In this document: in pieces, positions 1 through 6,771 of the stretch
How the letters are laid out: the number at the start of each line of letters is the position of its first letter
Position numbering within the stretch: position 1 is the stretch's first letter
NCBI GenBank assembly: GCA_026416655.1
Contig: JAOAES010000333.1
Coordinates: 1 to 7,067 of the forward strand
Reading direction: 5' to 3'
Length of the DNA: 7,067 nucleotides
From: Fimbriimonadales bacterium
GTDB lineage: Bacteria > Armatimonadota > Fimbriimonadia > Fimbriimonadales > GBS-DC
Program-made: the position numbers and the translations under genes
The notes under the pieces: generated by a model
Told to the model about the DNA's origin: nothing
Seen by the model: only the letters and a program-made list of their open reading frames with translations
Database searches by the model: none

Positions 1-2825
1 TGCAACCCGGCGTGACCCAGAACCTGCGCATCGAGGCGTATCGCGAGATAAACAGCACCGCGACGGTGCAGGCAGATGAACGCCTGTTCGTGGAAGAGCA
101 GGTCATCGACTTCGGTTCGCTGCCCGGCGGGTTCGGCTTCAACTGGGGCAACCTCTTCCCCAATCATCCCAGCTCCACCTTCCGCCCGGACAACCCAATC
201 TTCTCTTCGTTCTGGAAAACGTTCACAGTGCGCAACGAGGGGAATGTGAACCTGTACCCGGTGTATCTGGGCAAGGCGTTCGGCAACCCGCAAGGCACGG
301 TCACTCTCTTCTCGGATATGGTGAGCTTCTTCGCGGGGATTCCGGCGTGGACGACGGTCGCCAGCACGCTCGATACACGCTTCTGGCCCCAGCCGAACCC
401 GTTCTACCCGGGCACGAATCAGCAGCCGTACCCGATTCTGCAGAAGCCGCAGGTCGGCGACTACACCTCCACGGTGTTGACTCAGCCTGCGATTCCGCCG
501 CGGCGCAACCCCGATATCGTGGTGGAGCCGCGTAAGCCGCAGATTGCCATCGCCATCCCGCCGTTCCAGCCGATGGGCGTCTACTCGCAGTCGCTGTCGC
601 CCTACCAGCACAATTCGGGCGGCGTGCCCGGCGTGGTGAACGGCTCCTTCGCGACGCCGCCGATGCGCGTGGTCGTGCGCGTGCGCGAGACACAGCTCAC
701 GGGCAGCACGAATCAGGGCGTTATCCCGATGATCGACGCTGTGCCGGGCGCGAACGCGCCGCGCATCAGCGACATCACCCCCGCCGCCTTCCGCGACCCC
801 AGCACGGGCAGACTCCACCTCTACTGGGCGAGCAATCGCGCTGACCCAGTGCAACGTCCTGACAGCTTCTATCTCTACAAGGCGACGCTCGACTGGAATG
901 CGCGGAATACGCTACAGAACAATGTGCGCACCGCAAACGGCTGGGTCCCCGCTTCGAACGACCGCTGGTGGCGCGACCTGATTGGTCCCTACCCGAACGA
1001 TCCCGATGGTAGCCTGTTCTCCAATGCGTTGGGATTGGGACGCCCGCTCACCAGCGCGGAGGCGGCGACCATCAAGCATCATCGTCCGTTCGTGCGCGTG
1101 ACTCCAGGCGGCGCATTCCTGTTCTGGACAGGCGAGGTCATCCTGCGCAACCAGAAGTACGAACTGCTGTTCTACACGCGACTGGATCCCGGCACGGGCG
1201 CGCCGCTCGGCGTTCCGCAGGCGGTCGCGCTCGATCCTGTTGTCCCGCGCACCAGCCTCTCCATAGCGGGGCTGGACGGCGTGGGCAACTGGCTGTTCTA
1301 TGTCGCCGCGCCGTCGGGACGCAACCAGATTTTCTACATCACATCGGGCGGCGACCAGTTTGCCAGCTGGCGACGCGAGCAACGCCTACCGCTCTCGCCC
1401 GTCGTGCGCTCTGTCGAAAGCGTGCAGGCGAATGTGTATCGCGTCACAGCGAACCCCAACGCGCCCGCTCAGGGCTTTGTGTACCTGGCGGATGTGTTCT
1501 TCATCGGCACGGTCGGCGACCGCAACGAGTCGGAGATCCTGATGCAGCGGTTCTATGTGAACCCGAACAACGGCAACCTGCTCACCCTGAGCGACAGCCG
1601 GGCAGACCGTCCGCTCGGCGTCACGCAGGAACGCTTCCTGCCCGCTGTGGTCGATGAAGTCGCTCAGAAAGACCCCGGTCAGAATGTGTGGCGAGTACGT
1701 CATCTTGACTGGGCGTCCATCGACGGCGACTGGAACACTGACCCGACCGCGCCCGACGTCGACATCAAGATTAACGGGGTGTCGATTCTGCGCGAGCCGA
1801 ATCCCAGCAACCCCACCCAGTTCATTCTGCAGCGCCCAGTCGTCGACGCGCAGACCGGCTTGATGCAGTTCACCTTCAACGAACCGGTGCTGGGTGGCGG
1901 CGGTCAGATTGTGGGAGTGCGCAATCGCGGTGTGGTTGTGGTGGATCCGACGAACGGGACGGTGCGCTTCGTGAACTTTGCGCCGCGCCTGAACGACCTC
2001 GTGACGGTGACCTATCGCCCGCGCGTGTATCGCATCAGCGCGCTTGCGCCCGGCTCGGCGGGAACCTACTCGCAGCTGCGAGCGGTGTTCCAGCGTACGA
2101 TGAACCCGCGCCACAACATCAACAACACGGGCGCGTCCCCTGTGCGCAAGGGCGTGAACAACGGCGCAGCGAACTCCAACGAGCGTCCGCCTCTGGATCG
2201 CGTGTGGCTCTTCTTCCGCCGCACCAGCCCGCCGCCGAACAGTTCAGGCAACTACTTCTTCAAGACGCTGCGTCCCGGCGTGCGCCTGCAGTCGCCTATC
2301 CTGACCCAGCGCGGGCAACTGCCCATCCAAACAGGTTCGTTCACCCTCGCGCAGGGCGCGAACCACGCCGTCGTGCAACTGACGGCGAACAACGCGCCCG
2401 GCGCGCAACTCGGCTTCTATGAGTACGACGCCCTGCGCGGCAACATCTACTTCACCGCCGAGGACCTCGGCAAAGAGGTGAATGTGCGCTACATCGCGCG
2501 CGACCGCGCAGGCAACATCGTGACGCTGGAGGAGACGCTCATCGTACGCTGGATTGACGAAGGCAACCTCGCGCGCTCCTTCGCGACAGAGGTCGAATAC
2601 ACATCGCCCGTGCCGATCGACCTGCCTACGAACGAACTCTATCTCTGGGCGATGCCGAACCTGGAGTTCCGTCAGCTGGGTAGCCTGCTCAGCGACTCCT
2701 ACGGCGGGCTGGATGAGGCGCTGCTGCTGTTCTGGAGCAGCAGTCGCAACGGCGTGGGCAATATCTATGGCGGGGCAGTCCAGCCGCGATTCTACATTAG
2801 CCCGTTCGATCCCGACCAGGATTGA
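1..2825 (+). CDS. Large probable surface/secreted beta-rich protein (5' end outside window)
   Basis: The reading frame is already open at the left edge (codons in phase from position 3) and ends at TGA 2823-2825, so this is the C-terminal part of a longer protein. The GTG at 12 is probably internal. Numbering residues from that GTG, 29-83 read like an ASPM/HYDIN-type Ig fold (VIDFGSLPGG, then FTVRNEGNVNL). Residues 150-210 are a Pro-rich linker. From about 255 to 515 there are repeated blade-like segments of the form LHLYWASNRAD...FYLYKATL (268-292), AFLFWTGE...LLFYTRL (368-391) and NWLFYVAA...QIFYITS (426-445), and another occurs near the C-terminus, LLLFWSSSRNGVGNIYGG (904-921). These resemble beta-propeller or PD40-type repeats. 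Residues 641-675 and 803-831 share a module, D..NG.V.F.....V.V.Y. No catalytic motif or C-terminal anchor is visible. The high Asn, Gly, Pro and aromatic content suggests export, but the N-terminus that would show a signal peptide is missing. The function is unknown. Confidence 0.85.
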   Translation, partial: QPGVTQNLRIEAYREINSTATVQADERLFVEEQVIDFGSLPGGFGFNWGNLFPNHPSSTFRPDNPIFSSFWKTFTVRNEGNVNLYPVYLGKAFGNPQGTVTLFSDMVSFFAGIPAWTTVASTLDTRFWPQPNPFYPGTNQQPYPILQKPQVGDYTSTVLTQPAIPPRRNPDIVVEPRKPQIAIAIPPFQPMGVYSQSLSPYQHNSGGVPGVVNGSFATPPMRVVVRVRETQLTGSTNQGVIPMIDAVPGANAPRISDITPAAFRDPSTGRLHLYWASNRADPVQRPDSFYLYKATLDWNARNTLQNNVRTANGWVPASNDRWWRDLIGPYPNDPDGSLFSNALGLGRPLTSAEAATIKHHRPFVRVTPGGAFLFWTGEVILRNQKYELLFYTRLDPGTGAPLGVPQAVALDPVVPRTSLSIAGLDGVGNWLFYVAAPSGRNQIFYITSGGDQFASWRREQRLPLSPVVRSVESVQANVYRVTANPNAPAQGFVYLADVFFIGTVGDRNESEILMQRFYVNPNNGNLLTLSDSRADRPLGVTQERFLPAVVDEVAQKDPGQNVWRVRHLDWASIDGDWNTDPTAPDVDIKINGVSILREPNPSNPTQFILQRPVVDAQTGLMQFTFNEPVLGGGGQIVGVRNRGVVVVDPTNGTVRFVNFAPRLNDLVTVTYRPRVYRISALAPGSAGTYSQLRAVFQRTMNPRHNINNTGASPVRKGVNNGAANSNERPPLDRVWLFFRRTSPPPNSSGNYFFKTLRPGVRLQSPILTQRGQLPIQTGSFTLAQGANHAVVQLTANNAPGAQLGFYEYDALRGNIYFTAEDLGKEVNVRYIARDRAGNIVTLEETLIVRWIDEGNLARSFATEVEYTSPVPIDLPTNELYLWAMPNLEFRQLGSLLSDSYGGLDEALLLFWSSSRNGVGNIYGGAVQPRFYISPFDPDQD

Positions 2826-3017
2826 TGCCTGTAGGTGAGGGGTCGTAATTTCGTCGGTGGGGATGCCGACGCTACGCATGCCCTTGTGTAGCGTCGGCGT
2901 CCCCACCGACGACATCACGGCATTGGCTGCGCTGATTGGCATAAGGGTACACAAGCGCGAGGGGGGCAAGGGCGGGTCAAGAGGATTGCGAGCGGGGAAA
3001 GCGAACATGAAAACACG
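2826..3017. other. Intergenic gap between the surface-protein gene and xylB
   Basis: This 192-base gap has no gene that I can support. Its main content is the hairpin at 2851-2912. Both strands are open for short stretches here, but the peptides simply translate the palindrome. I see no convincing -35/-10 pair for xylB. The stretch 2955-3000 is purine-rich and contains GGGGAAA at 2994-3000, a ribosome-binding-like sequence that is better placed for the ATG at 3007 than for the xylB ATG at 3018. Confidence 0.7.
2851..2912. repeat. Long near-perfect palindrome (REP-like hairpin)
   Basis: The arms are 2851-2875 and 2888-2912. They are 25 bases each and complementary except for one T/G pair (2864 with 2899), which would be a G.U wobble in RNA. 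The 12-base spacer 2876-2887 can close further by about three pairs, leaving a loop of about 6 bases. The core arm contains GTCGGTGGGG and GCCGACGCTAC. There is no T-run after the stem on either strand, so it is not a classical intrinsic terminator. It could still slow transcription or protect the 3' end of the upstream mRNA. Its length, high G+C and position just after a stop codon fit a dispersed REP-type palindrome, but only one copy lies in this window. Confidence 0.8.
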
Positions 3018-3057
3018 ATGTATCTGCTGGGAATTGACATCGGCACATCGGGCGTGA
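3007..3057 (+). other. Short 16-codon ORF overlapping the xylB start
   Basis: An ATG at 3007 is preceded by GGGGAAA (2994-3000) with a 6-base gap. It opens a 16-codon frame that runs across the xylB start in another frame and stops at 3057. It has a better ribosome-binding context than xylB itself. It could be a leader that brings ribosomes to the xylB ATG at 3018, or it may be chance. The peptide has no recognisable features. Confidence 0.2.
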
Positions 3058-4493
3058 AGGCGTTGCTCATCGACACTGCAGGCAAGGTCGTCGCCAGCGC
3101 GAGCGAGTCGTACCCGCTTTACACTCCCCAGCCTTTGTGGGCGGAGCAAGACCCCAACGACTGGTGGAACGCCACCTGCAAGGCGGTTCGTCGCCTGCTT
3201 ACCGATTCGGGCGTTGACTCGACCGCAATCCGCGGCGTCGGGCTGAGCGGGCAGATGCATGGCTCCGTGTTTCTGGATGAGCGCGGTGAATCGATTCGTC
3301 CTGCGCTGCTCTGGTGCGACCAGCGCACCGCAGCCGAATGCGCATGGATTACCGAGCGGGTCGGCGAACGCACCGTTCTGGAAACGACCTTGAACCCTGT
3401 ACTGACGGGCTTTCAGGTGGGCAAGATTATCTGGCTGCGCAACCACGAGCCAGAAAACTACGCGCGTGTACGGCAGGTGTTGCTGCCGAAAGACTTTATC
3501 CGCTATCGCCTGACGGGCGAGTCGGCGACGGAGGTCTCGGACGCTTCGGGAACCGCCCTGTTCGATGTTCCCCAACGTAATTGGGCGTATGGGATGCTTG
3601 ACACGCTGGAGTTGCCGCGCGAGTGGTTCCCCAAAGTGTATGAGTCGCCTGAGATTACAGGGCGCGTATCCGCGCAGGCGTCGCAGGCGACGGGACTAAC
3701 GGAGGGGACGCCTGTCGTGGGCGGCGCGGGGGATCAGGCGGCAGGGGCAGTCGGCGTTGGCGTTGTGCAAACGGGGCGCGCCTCGGTCTCTATCGGCACA
3801 AGCGGCGTGGTGTTCGCGCACTTAGACGCGCCGCAGGTTGACTCCCAGTATCGCACGCATACCTTCTGCCACGCCGTACCGGGCGCATGGCATGTGATGG
3901 GCGTGATGCTGATGGCAGGCGGCGCGCTGCAGTGGTTTCGCGAAACCTTCGCGCCCGAAACCGACTTTGACGCGCTGGTTCAAGACGCTGGGGCAGTTCC
4001 TACGGGCGCGGAAGGGTTGCTGTTCGCGCCCTACCTATCGGGCGAGCGCACACCCTATCCCGACCCGCAGGCGCGCGGCGCGTTTGTGGGGCTGACGCTT
4101 GCTCATAAGCGCGCCCACTGCACGCGCGCTGTGTTAGAGGGTGTTGCGTTCGGCTTGCGCGACTCGCTGGAGATCTTGAAGGCGATGGGCGTCCCTCTGA
4201 ACGAGCTGCGTTTGACGGGTGGGGGCGCGAAGAGCCTCACCTGGCGGCAGATTATGGCGAGCGCATTCGGGCAGCCGGTGTACACCCTGCAGGCGGAAGA
4301 GGGTCCCGCCTACGGGGTCGCGCTACTGGCGGGGGTAGGGGCAGGTGTCTGGCAAAGCGTGCCCGAAGCCTGCGCCGCCACCGTACAACTCGCCTCGAAA
4401 ACCGAGCCAGACGCTGAGCAGGTGGCGGCTTACGATGCGGTCTACGCGCGCTATCGTCGGCTGTATCCCGCACTGCGCGCGTTCTGGAGCTGA
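3018..4493 (+). CDS. xylB: Xylulokinase (FGGY carbohydrate kinase)
   Basis: The protein has 491 residues, about the usual length for the family. It should phosphorylate D-xylulose with ATP to D-xylulose 5-phosphate in the cytoplasm, feeding the pentose phosphate pathway. The N-terminal FGGY domain begins with the phosphate-binding MYLLGIDIGTSG (Asp7) and has the xylulokinase-like GLSGQMHG (75-82) and LWCDQR (98-103). The C-terminal domain has GGAGDQAAGA (235-244) with the likely catalytic base Asp239, SIGTSG (258-263), PYLSGERTP (338-346) and the ATP-site GGGAKS (401-406). The QMHG and GERTP motifs favour xylulokinase over glycerol kinase or gluconokinase. The start at 3018 puts the GIDIGT motif at its normal place, although it lacks a well-spaced Shine-Dalgarno sequence. 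No xylose isomerase or sugar transporter is in view. tdk follows after 51 bases on the same strand, probably in the same operon. Confidence 0.93.
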   Translation: MYLLGIDIGTSGVKALLIDTAGKVVASASESYPLYTPQPLWAEQDPNDWWNATCKAVRRLLTDSGVDSTAIRGVGLSGQMHGSVFLDERGESIRPALLWCDQRTAAECAWITERVGERTVLETTLNPVLTGFQVGKIIWLRNHEPENYARVRQVLLPKDFIRYRLTGESATEVSDASGTALFDVPQRNWAYGMLDTLELPREWFPKVYESPEITGRVSAQASQATGLTEGTPVVGGAGDQAAGAVGVGVVQTGRASVSIGTSGVVFAHLDAPQVDSQYRTHTFCHAVPGAWHVMGVMLMAGGALQWFRETFAPETDFDALVQDAGAVPTGAEGLLFAPYLSGERTPYPDPQARGAFVGLTLAHKRAHCTRAVLEGVAFGLRDSLEILKAMGVPLNELRLTGGGAKSLTWRQIMASAFGQPVYTLQAEEGPAYGVALLAGVGAGVWQSVPEACAATVQLASKTEPDAEQVAAYDAVYARYRRLYPALRAFWS

Positions 4494-4544
4494 CCTGGCA
4501 ACGGCAGGAAAGGAGCGCGCTGCATCGAACTGAGACTTAGCCCT

Positions 4545-5171
4545 ATGAAACCGCTCGGTCAGCTCACCGTGATTTGCGGGAGTATGTTTGCGGGCAAGTC
4601 GGAGGAGTTAATACGCCTCGTGCGCCGCGCGATGTACGCCCGCAAAAAAGTGCAGGTGTTCAAACACGCTTTAGATGACCGATTCGCGCACACGGCGGTC
4701 GCTACGCACAACGGCGTTCAGCTGGGCGCGATTCCCGTACGCAACACACGGGAGTTAATCTGCCTGTTGGACGCCGATACCGACGTGATTGCAATCGAGG
4801 AAGCGCAGTTCTTTGATGAAGACCTTGTGCGCTTGTGCGTGGAACTTGCCGATGCAGGCAAGGCGGTCATCGTGGCGGGACTGGATCAGGATTTTCGGCG
4901 GCAGCCGTTCGGCATTATGCCCCAGTTGCTCGCGGCGGCGGATGAGGTCATCAAGCTGCGGGCGATTTGCGTGCAGTGTGGACGCCCCGCGAGCCATACG
5001 CAGCGTCTGGTGGACGGACGCCCCGCGGCGTGGGACGAGCCGACGATACTGGTCGGCGCGGAGGACCACTACGAGGCGCGGTGTCGGAACTGCCATCAGG
5101 TACGGCGTATTCCCCCAGCGTTCCGCAAGCGGTTGTTGAAGGGGATTCGACGCCCTCAGGAGTCGCCATGA
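4545..5171 (+). CDS. tdk: Thymidine kinase, type II (TK1-like)
   Basis: The protein has 208 residues, typical of bacterial TK1-like enzymes. It phosphorylates thymidine with ATP to dTMP in the salvage of deoxynucleosides. The P-loop is GSMFAGKS (12-19). The Walker-B/catalytic stretch is IEEAQFF (84-90), with Glu86 as the likely general base. AGLDQDFRRQPF (111-122) is a typical TK1 segment. A structural zinc site is formed by Cys142, Cys145, Cys180 and Cys183 (CVQC and CRNC). Thymidine-pocket residues should lie in the lasso region between these pairs. The acidic residue before the base is Glu85, where E. coli and human TK1 have Asp. The ATG at 4545 gives a normal-length N-terminus. An AGGAG at 4511-4515 lies too far upstream to serve it well. 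No stop separates this frame from the xylB stop. The 3' end overlaps the next gene by ATGA. Confidence 0.95.
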   Translation: MKPLGQLTVICGSMFAGKSEELIRLVRRAMYARKKVQVFKHALDDRFAHTAVATHNGVQLGAIPVRNTRELICLLDADTDVIAIEEAQFFDEDLVRLCVELADAGKAVIVAGLDQDFRRQPFGIMPQLLAAADEVIKLRAICVQCGRPASHTQRLVDGRPAAWDEPTILVGAEDHYEARCRNCHQVRRIPPAFRKRLLKGIRRPQESP

Positions 5172-5707
5172 AGTTCCGCTGGTCGGGCGCGGTGGCTTAT
5201 GATAGCGACGCGGCGTCCGAGCGGCTGCGCGAATATTTCCGCGCTATTGGCTACGAGGAGCCAGCCCCTTCGCGCTGGGCGCGCGGCAGTTTCTGGCGGG
5301 CAATCACCACTTTCTCACCGCGCCAGCTGCCTATCACGGTGGAGGCGAAGTTGCAGCCTTGGGGAACGCAGACGCTCGTCGATGTGACCTACGAGTTCGC
5401 CCGTGCGCCACGCGCCCTGAGCGAGCAGGACGCTGACCTCATCGTGGCAGAGCTACGCGGGCTGACCGAGTATCTTCAACACGGAACCGCTGACTTCGAA
5501 AGGATGTTGCAGTTAGAGCGCGCCGCCACGCGCAGGGCGCGCCGGGCTTTGGTTAACACGCTGGGACTGATTGCGCTGCTCTCAATTCCGCTGGCGGCGT
5601 TATTGAGCCGATTGCCACTGCCGCCCGCGCTCGCGCCCGTGCTGGGAGGCGTCCTCGGCGGGTTAGGGGCGAGCTATCTTTTCTGGCGTCTCATGCGGGG
5701 TAAATAA
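5168..5707 (+). CDS. Unrecognised protein with two C-terminal membrane helices
   Basis: The protein has 179 residues and I do not recognise the family. I chose the ATG at 5168 because it sits in an ATGA overlap with the tdk stop and has AGGAG at 5158-5162 with a 5-base gap. This implies translational coupling. The frame continues upstream inside tdk, but that part reads as a shadow. Residues 1-110 look like a soluble alpha/beta domain, with beta-strand-like stretches at 41-50 (SFWRAITTFS), 56-64 and 70-78 and a helix around 85-105. Residues 107-127 are a charged, Arg-rich helix. Two hydrophobic segments follow, about 128-149 and 152-175, separated by a short Pro-rich turn, and the protein ends in a basic tail (RLMRGK). 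By the positive-inside rule both ends should be cytoplasmic. The last 45 bases overlap the tatD 3' end on the other strand. Confidence 0.75.
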   Translation: MKFRWSGAVAYDSDAASERLREYFRAIGYEEPAPSRWARGSFWRAITTFSPRQLPITVEAKLQPWGTQTLVDVTYEFARAPRALSEQDADLIVAELRGLTEYLQHGTADFERMLQLERAATRRARRALVNTLGLIALLSIPLAALLSRLPLPPALAPVLGGVLGGLGASYLFWRLMRGK

Positions 5708-6457
5708 CAACGCCTCCGCGTTCCGCTCAGTCTGCTCCGACAGGGCGTCCAGCGAAATGTCCCATAGTGTGGCGACCTGCTGCGCAATCAGGGGCAAATA
5801 GGCAGGCTCGTTGCGCTTGCCACGATAGGGGTGAGGGGCGAGGTAGGGCGCGTCCGTTTCCAAGAGCAGGCGGTTGCGCGGCACGGAGCGCACGATGGAT
5901 CGCAACGCCTCCGCGCTTTTGAAGGTGACCACGCCACCGATTCCCAGATAATAGCCCAGCTCCAGCCCACGCTGCGCCTGCTCGGCATCGCCCGAAAAAC
6001 AGTGTAGCACACCGCGCACGGCAGGGTACTCGGCTAACACCTGCAGCAATTCATCGTAGGCGTCGCGGCAGTGAATCACGACGGGCAAAGCGAGTTCCGC
6101 AGCGAGTCGCATCTGTGCGTGGAAGGCTTCGTATTGCGCCGCGCGGGGCGACAGGTCGCGATAAAAGTCCAGCCCAATCTCGCCGATAGCGACCACGCGC
6201 GGGCGTTGCGCGAGTTCACGCAGCTGGCGCAGGGCGTTGTTGTCGCACTGCGCAGCATCGTGGGGATGTATACCGACGGTGGCGTAGAGGGCGTCCGATG
6301 CCTCCGTCAGATGAACGGCACGCTGGCTGCTTCCCAGATCGTAGCCGACAACGACAAGACGACGCACGCCCGACTGCTGCGCGCGAAACAGCGCGGCTTG
6401 CCACTCGGCGTACAAATCGGGATGGTTCAGATGGCAGTGGGTGTCTGTCCAGCGCAT
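5663..6457 (-). CDS. tatD: TatD-family metal-dependent hydrolase (putative DNase)
   Basis: The protein has 264 residues, the normal family length. TatD proteins are TIM-barrel metalloenzymes of the amidohydrolase superfamily. Characterised members are 3'-5' exonucleases or deoxyribonucleases, and a cyanobacterial member (DTD3) deacylates D-aminoacyl-tRNA. The metal ligands are all visible: His7 and His9 (TDTHCHL), Glu93 (GEIGLDFY), His129 (VIHCRDA), His152 (LHCFSG) and Asp202 (ETDAPYL). The C-terminal NAEALLF matches the usual NA..LF ending and is followed by a 12-residue tail. The ATG at 6457 is fixed by the motif at residues 4-10 and has GAGAAG four bases upstream. The gene begins only 10 bases after the CCA of tRNA-Ser, so it is probably cotranscribed with the three upstream tRNAs. 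Its 3' end overlaps the convergent membrane-protein gene by 45 bases. Confidence 0.93.
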   Translation of the reverse strand: MRWTDTHCHLNHPDLYAEWQAALFRAQQSGVRRLVVVGYDLGSSQRAVHLTEASDALYATVGIHPHDAAQCDNNALRQLRELAQRPRVVAIGEIGLDFYRDLSPRAAQYEAFHAQMRLAAELALPVVIHCRDAYDELLQVLAEYPAVRGVLHCFSGDAEQAQRGLELGYYLGIGGVVTFKSAEALRSIVRSVPRNRLLLETDAPYLAPHPYRGKRNEPAYLPLIAQQVATLWDISLDALSEQTERNAEALLFTPHETPEKIARP

Positions 6458-6465
6458 AACGCTTC

Positions 6466-6560
<95 letters not shown>

Positions 6561-6567
6561 GAGCATC

Positions 6568-6643
6568 TGGTGCCCTCGGAGGGATTCGAACCCCCGACGC
6601 CCTCCTTAGGACGGAGGCGCTCTATCCACTGAGCTACGAGGGC
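6568..6643 (-). tRNA. tRNA-Arg(CCT)
   Basis: This is a 76-base cloverleaf. The acceptor stem GCCCTCG/CGAGGGC (6637-6643 with 6572-6578) has discriminator A and an encoded CCA at 6568-6570. The anticodon stem is CCTCC/GGAGG with loop GTCCTAA, giving anticodon CCT for the arginine codon AGG. The T arm is GGGGG-TTCGAAT-CCCTC with one G.U pair. It lies between tRNA-Arg(GCG) (10-base spacer) and tRNA-Ser(CGA) (7-base spacer). The acceptor stem and the following bases are identical to those of tRNA-Thr(GGT) on the other strand. Confidence 0.96.
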
Positions 6644-6653
6644 GGGAAAAATG

Positions 6654-6729
6654 TGGCGCGTCCGGAGGGACTCGAACCCCCGACCTCAAGGTCCGCAACC
6701 TTGCGCTCTATCCTCTGAGCTACGGACGC
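6654..6729 (-). tRNA. tRNA-Arg(GCG)
   Basis: This is a 76-base cloverleaf. The acceptor stem GCGTCCG/CGGACGC (6723-6729 with 6658-6664) has discriminator G and an encoded CCA at 6654-6656. The anticodon stem is CAAGG/CCTTG with loop TTGCGGA, so the anticodon is GCG and should read CGC and, by G.U wobble, CGU. Most bacteria read this box with tRNA-Arg(ACG), whose A34 is converted to inosine by TadA, so the G34 form is unusual. It is the first gene of the minus-strand tRNA unit and starts about 6 bases after the predicted transcription start. Confidence 0.95.
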
Positions 6730-6741
6730 GCGAGCGAATCC

Positions 6742-6771
6742 AGTATACCCTACATTCCGCGCCAAATTCAA
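6742..6771 (-). promoter_or_regulatory. Promoter of the tRNA-Arg/Arg/Ser-tatD unit
   Basis: On the minus strand a -35 TTGAAT (6766-6771) and a -10 TATACT (6742-6747) are separated by 18 bases. Transcription would start near 6735, leaving a leader of about 6 bases before tRNA-Arg(GCG). It faces away from the tRNA-Tyr promoter. This is a match to the sigma-70 consensus (4/6 and 5/6), not experimental evidence. Confidence 0.65.

Noticed and set aside
1386..2114. A 242-codon open frame on the minus strand inside the large gene
   Set aside because: It is antisense to a clearly coding frame, rich in His and Arg as expected for a reverse frame of this codon usage, and has no motif or ribosome site of note.
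2851..2912. Intrinsic terminator for the upstream gene
   Set aside because: The stem is strong, but no T-run follows it on either strand, so I describe it as a palindromic repeat instead.
2857..3057. A 66-codon plus-strand frame between the surface-protein gene and xylB
   Set aside because: It mostly translates one arm of the palindrome and the G-rich leader, with no sign of coding constraint. Only the short part from the ATG at 3007 has a plausible ribosome site.
2244..3575. A 443-codon open frame on the minus strand
   Set aside because: It runs antisense through the end of the surface-protein gene, the palindrome and the start of xylB. Its composition is that expected of a shadow of G/C-ending codons, and no domain is seen.
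4967..5167. A longer start for the membrane-protein gene, inside tdk
   Set aside because: The extra 67 residues are Arg/Gly/Pro-rich shadow sequence of tdk in another frame. The ATG at 5168 has a proper Shine-Dalgarno and an ATGA overlap.
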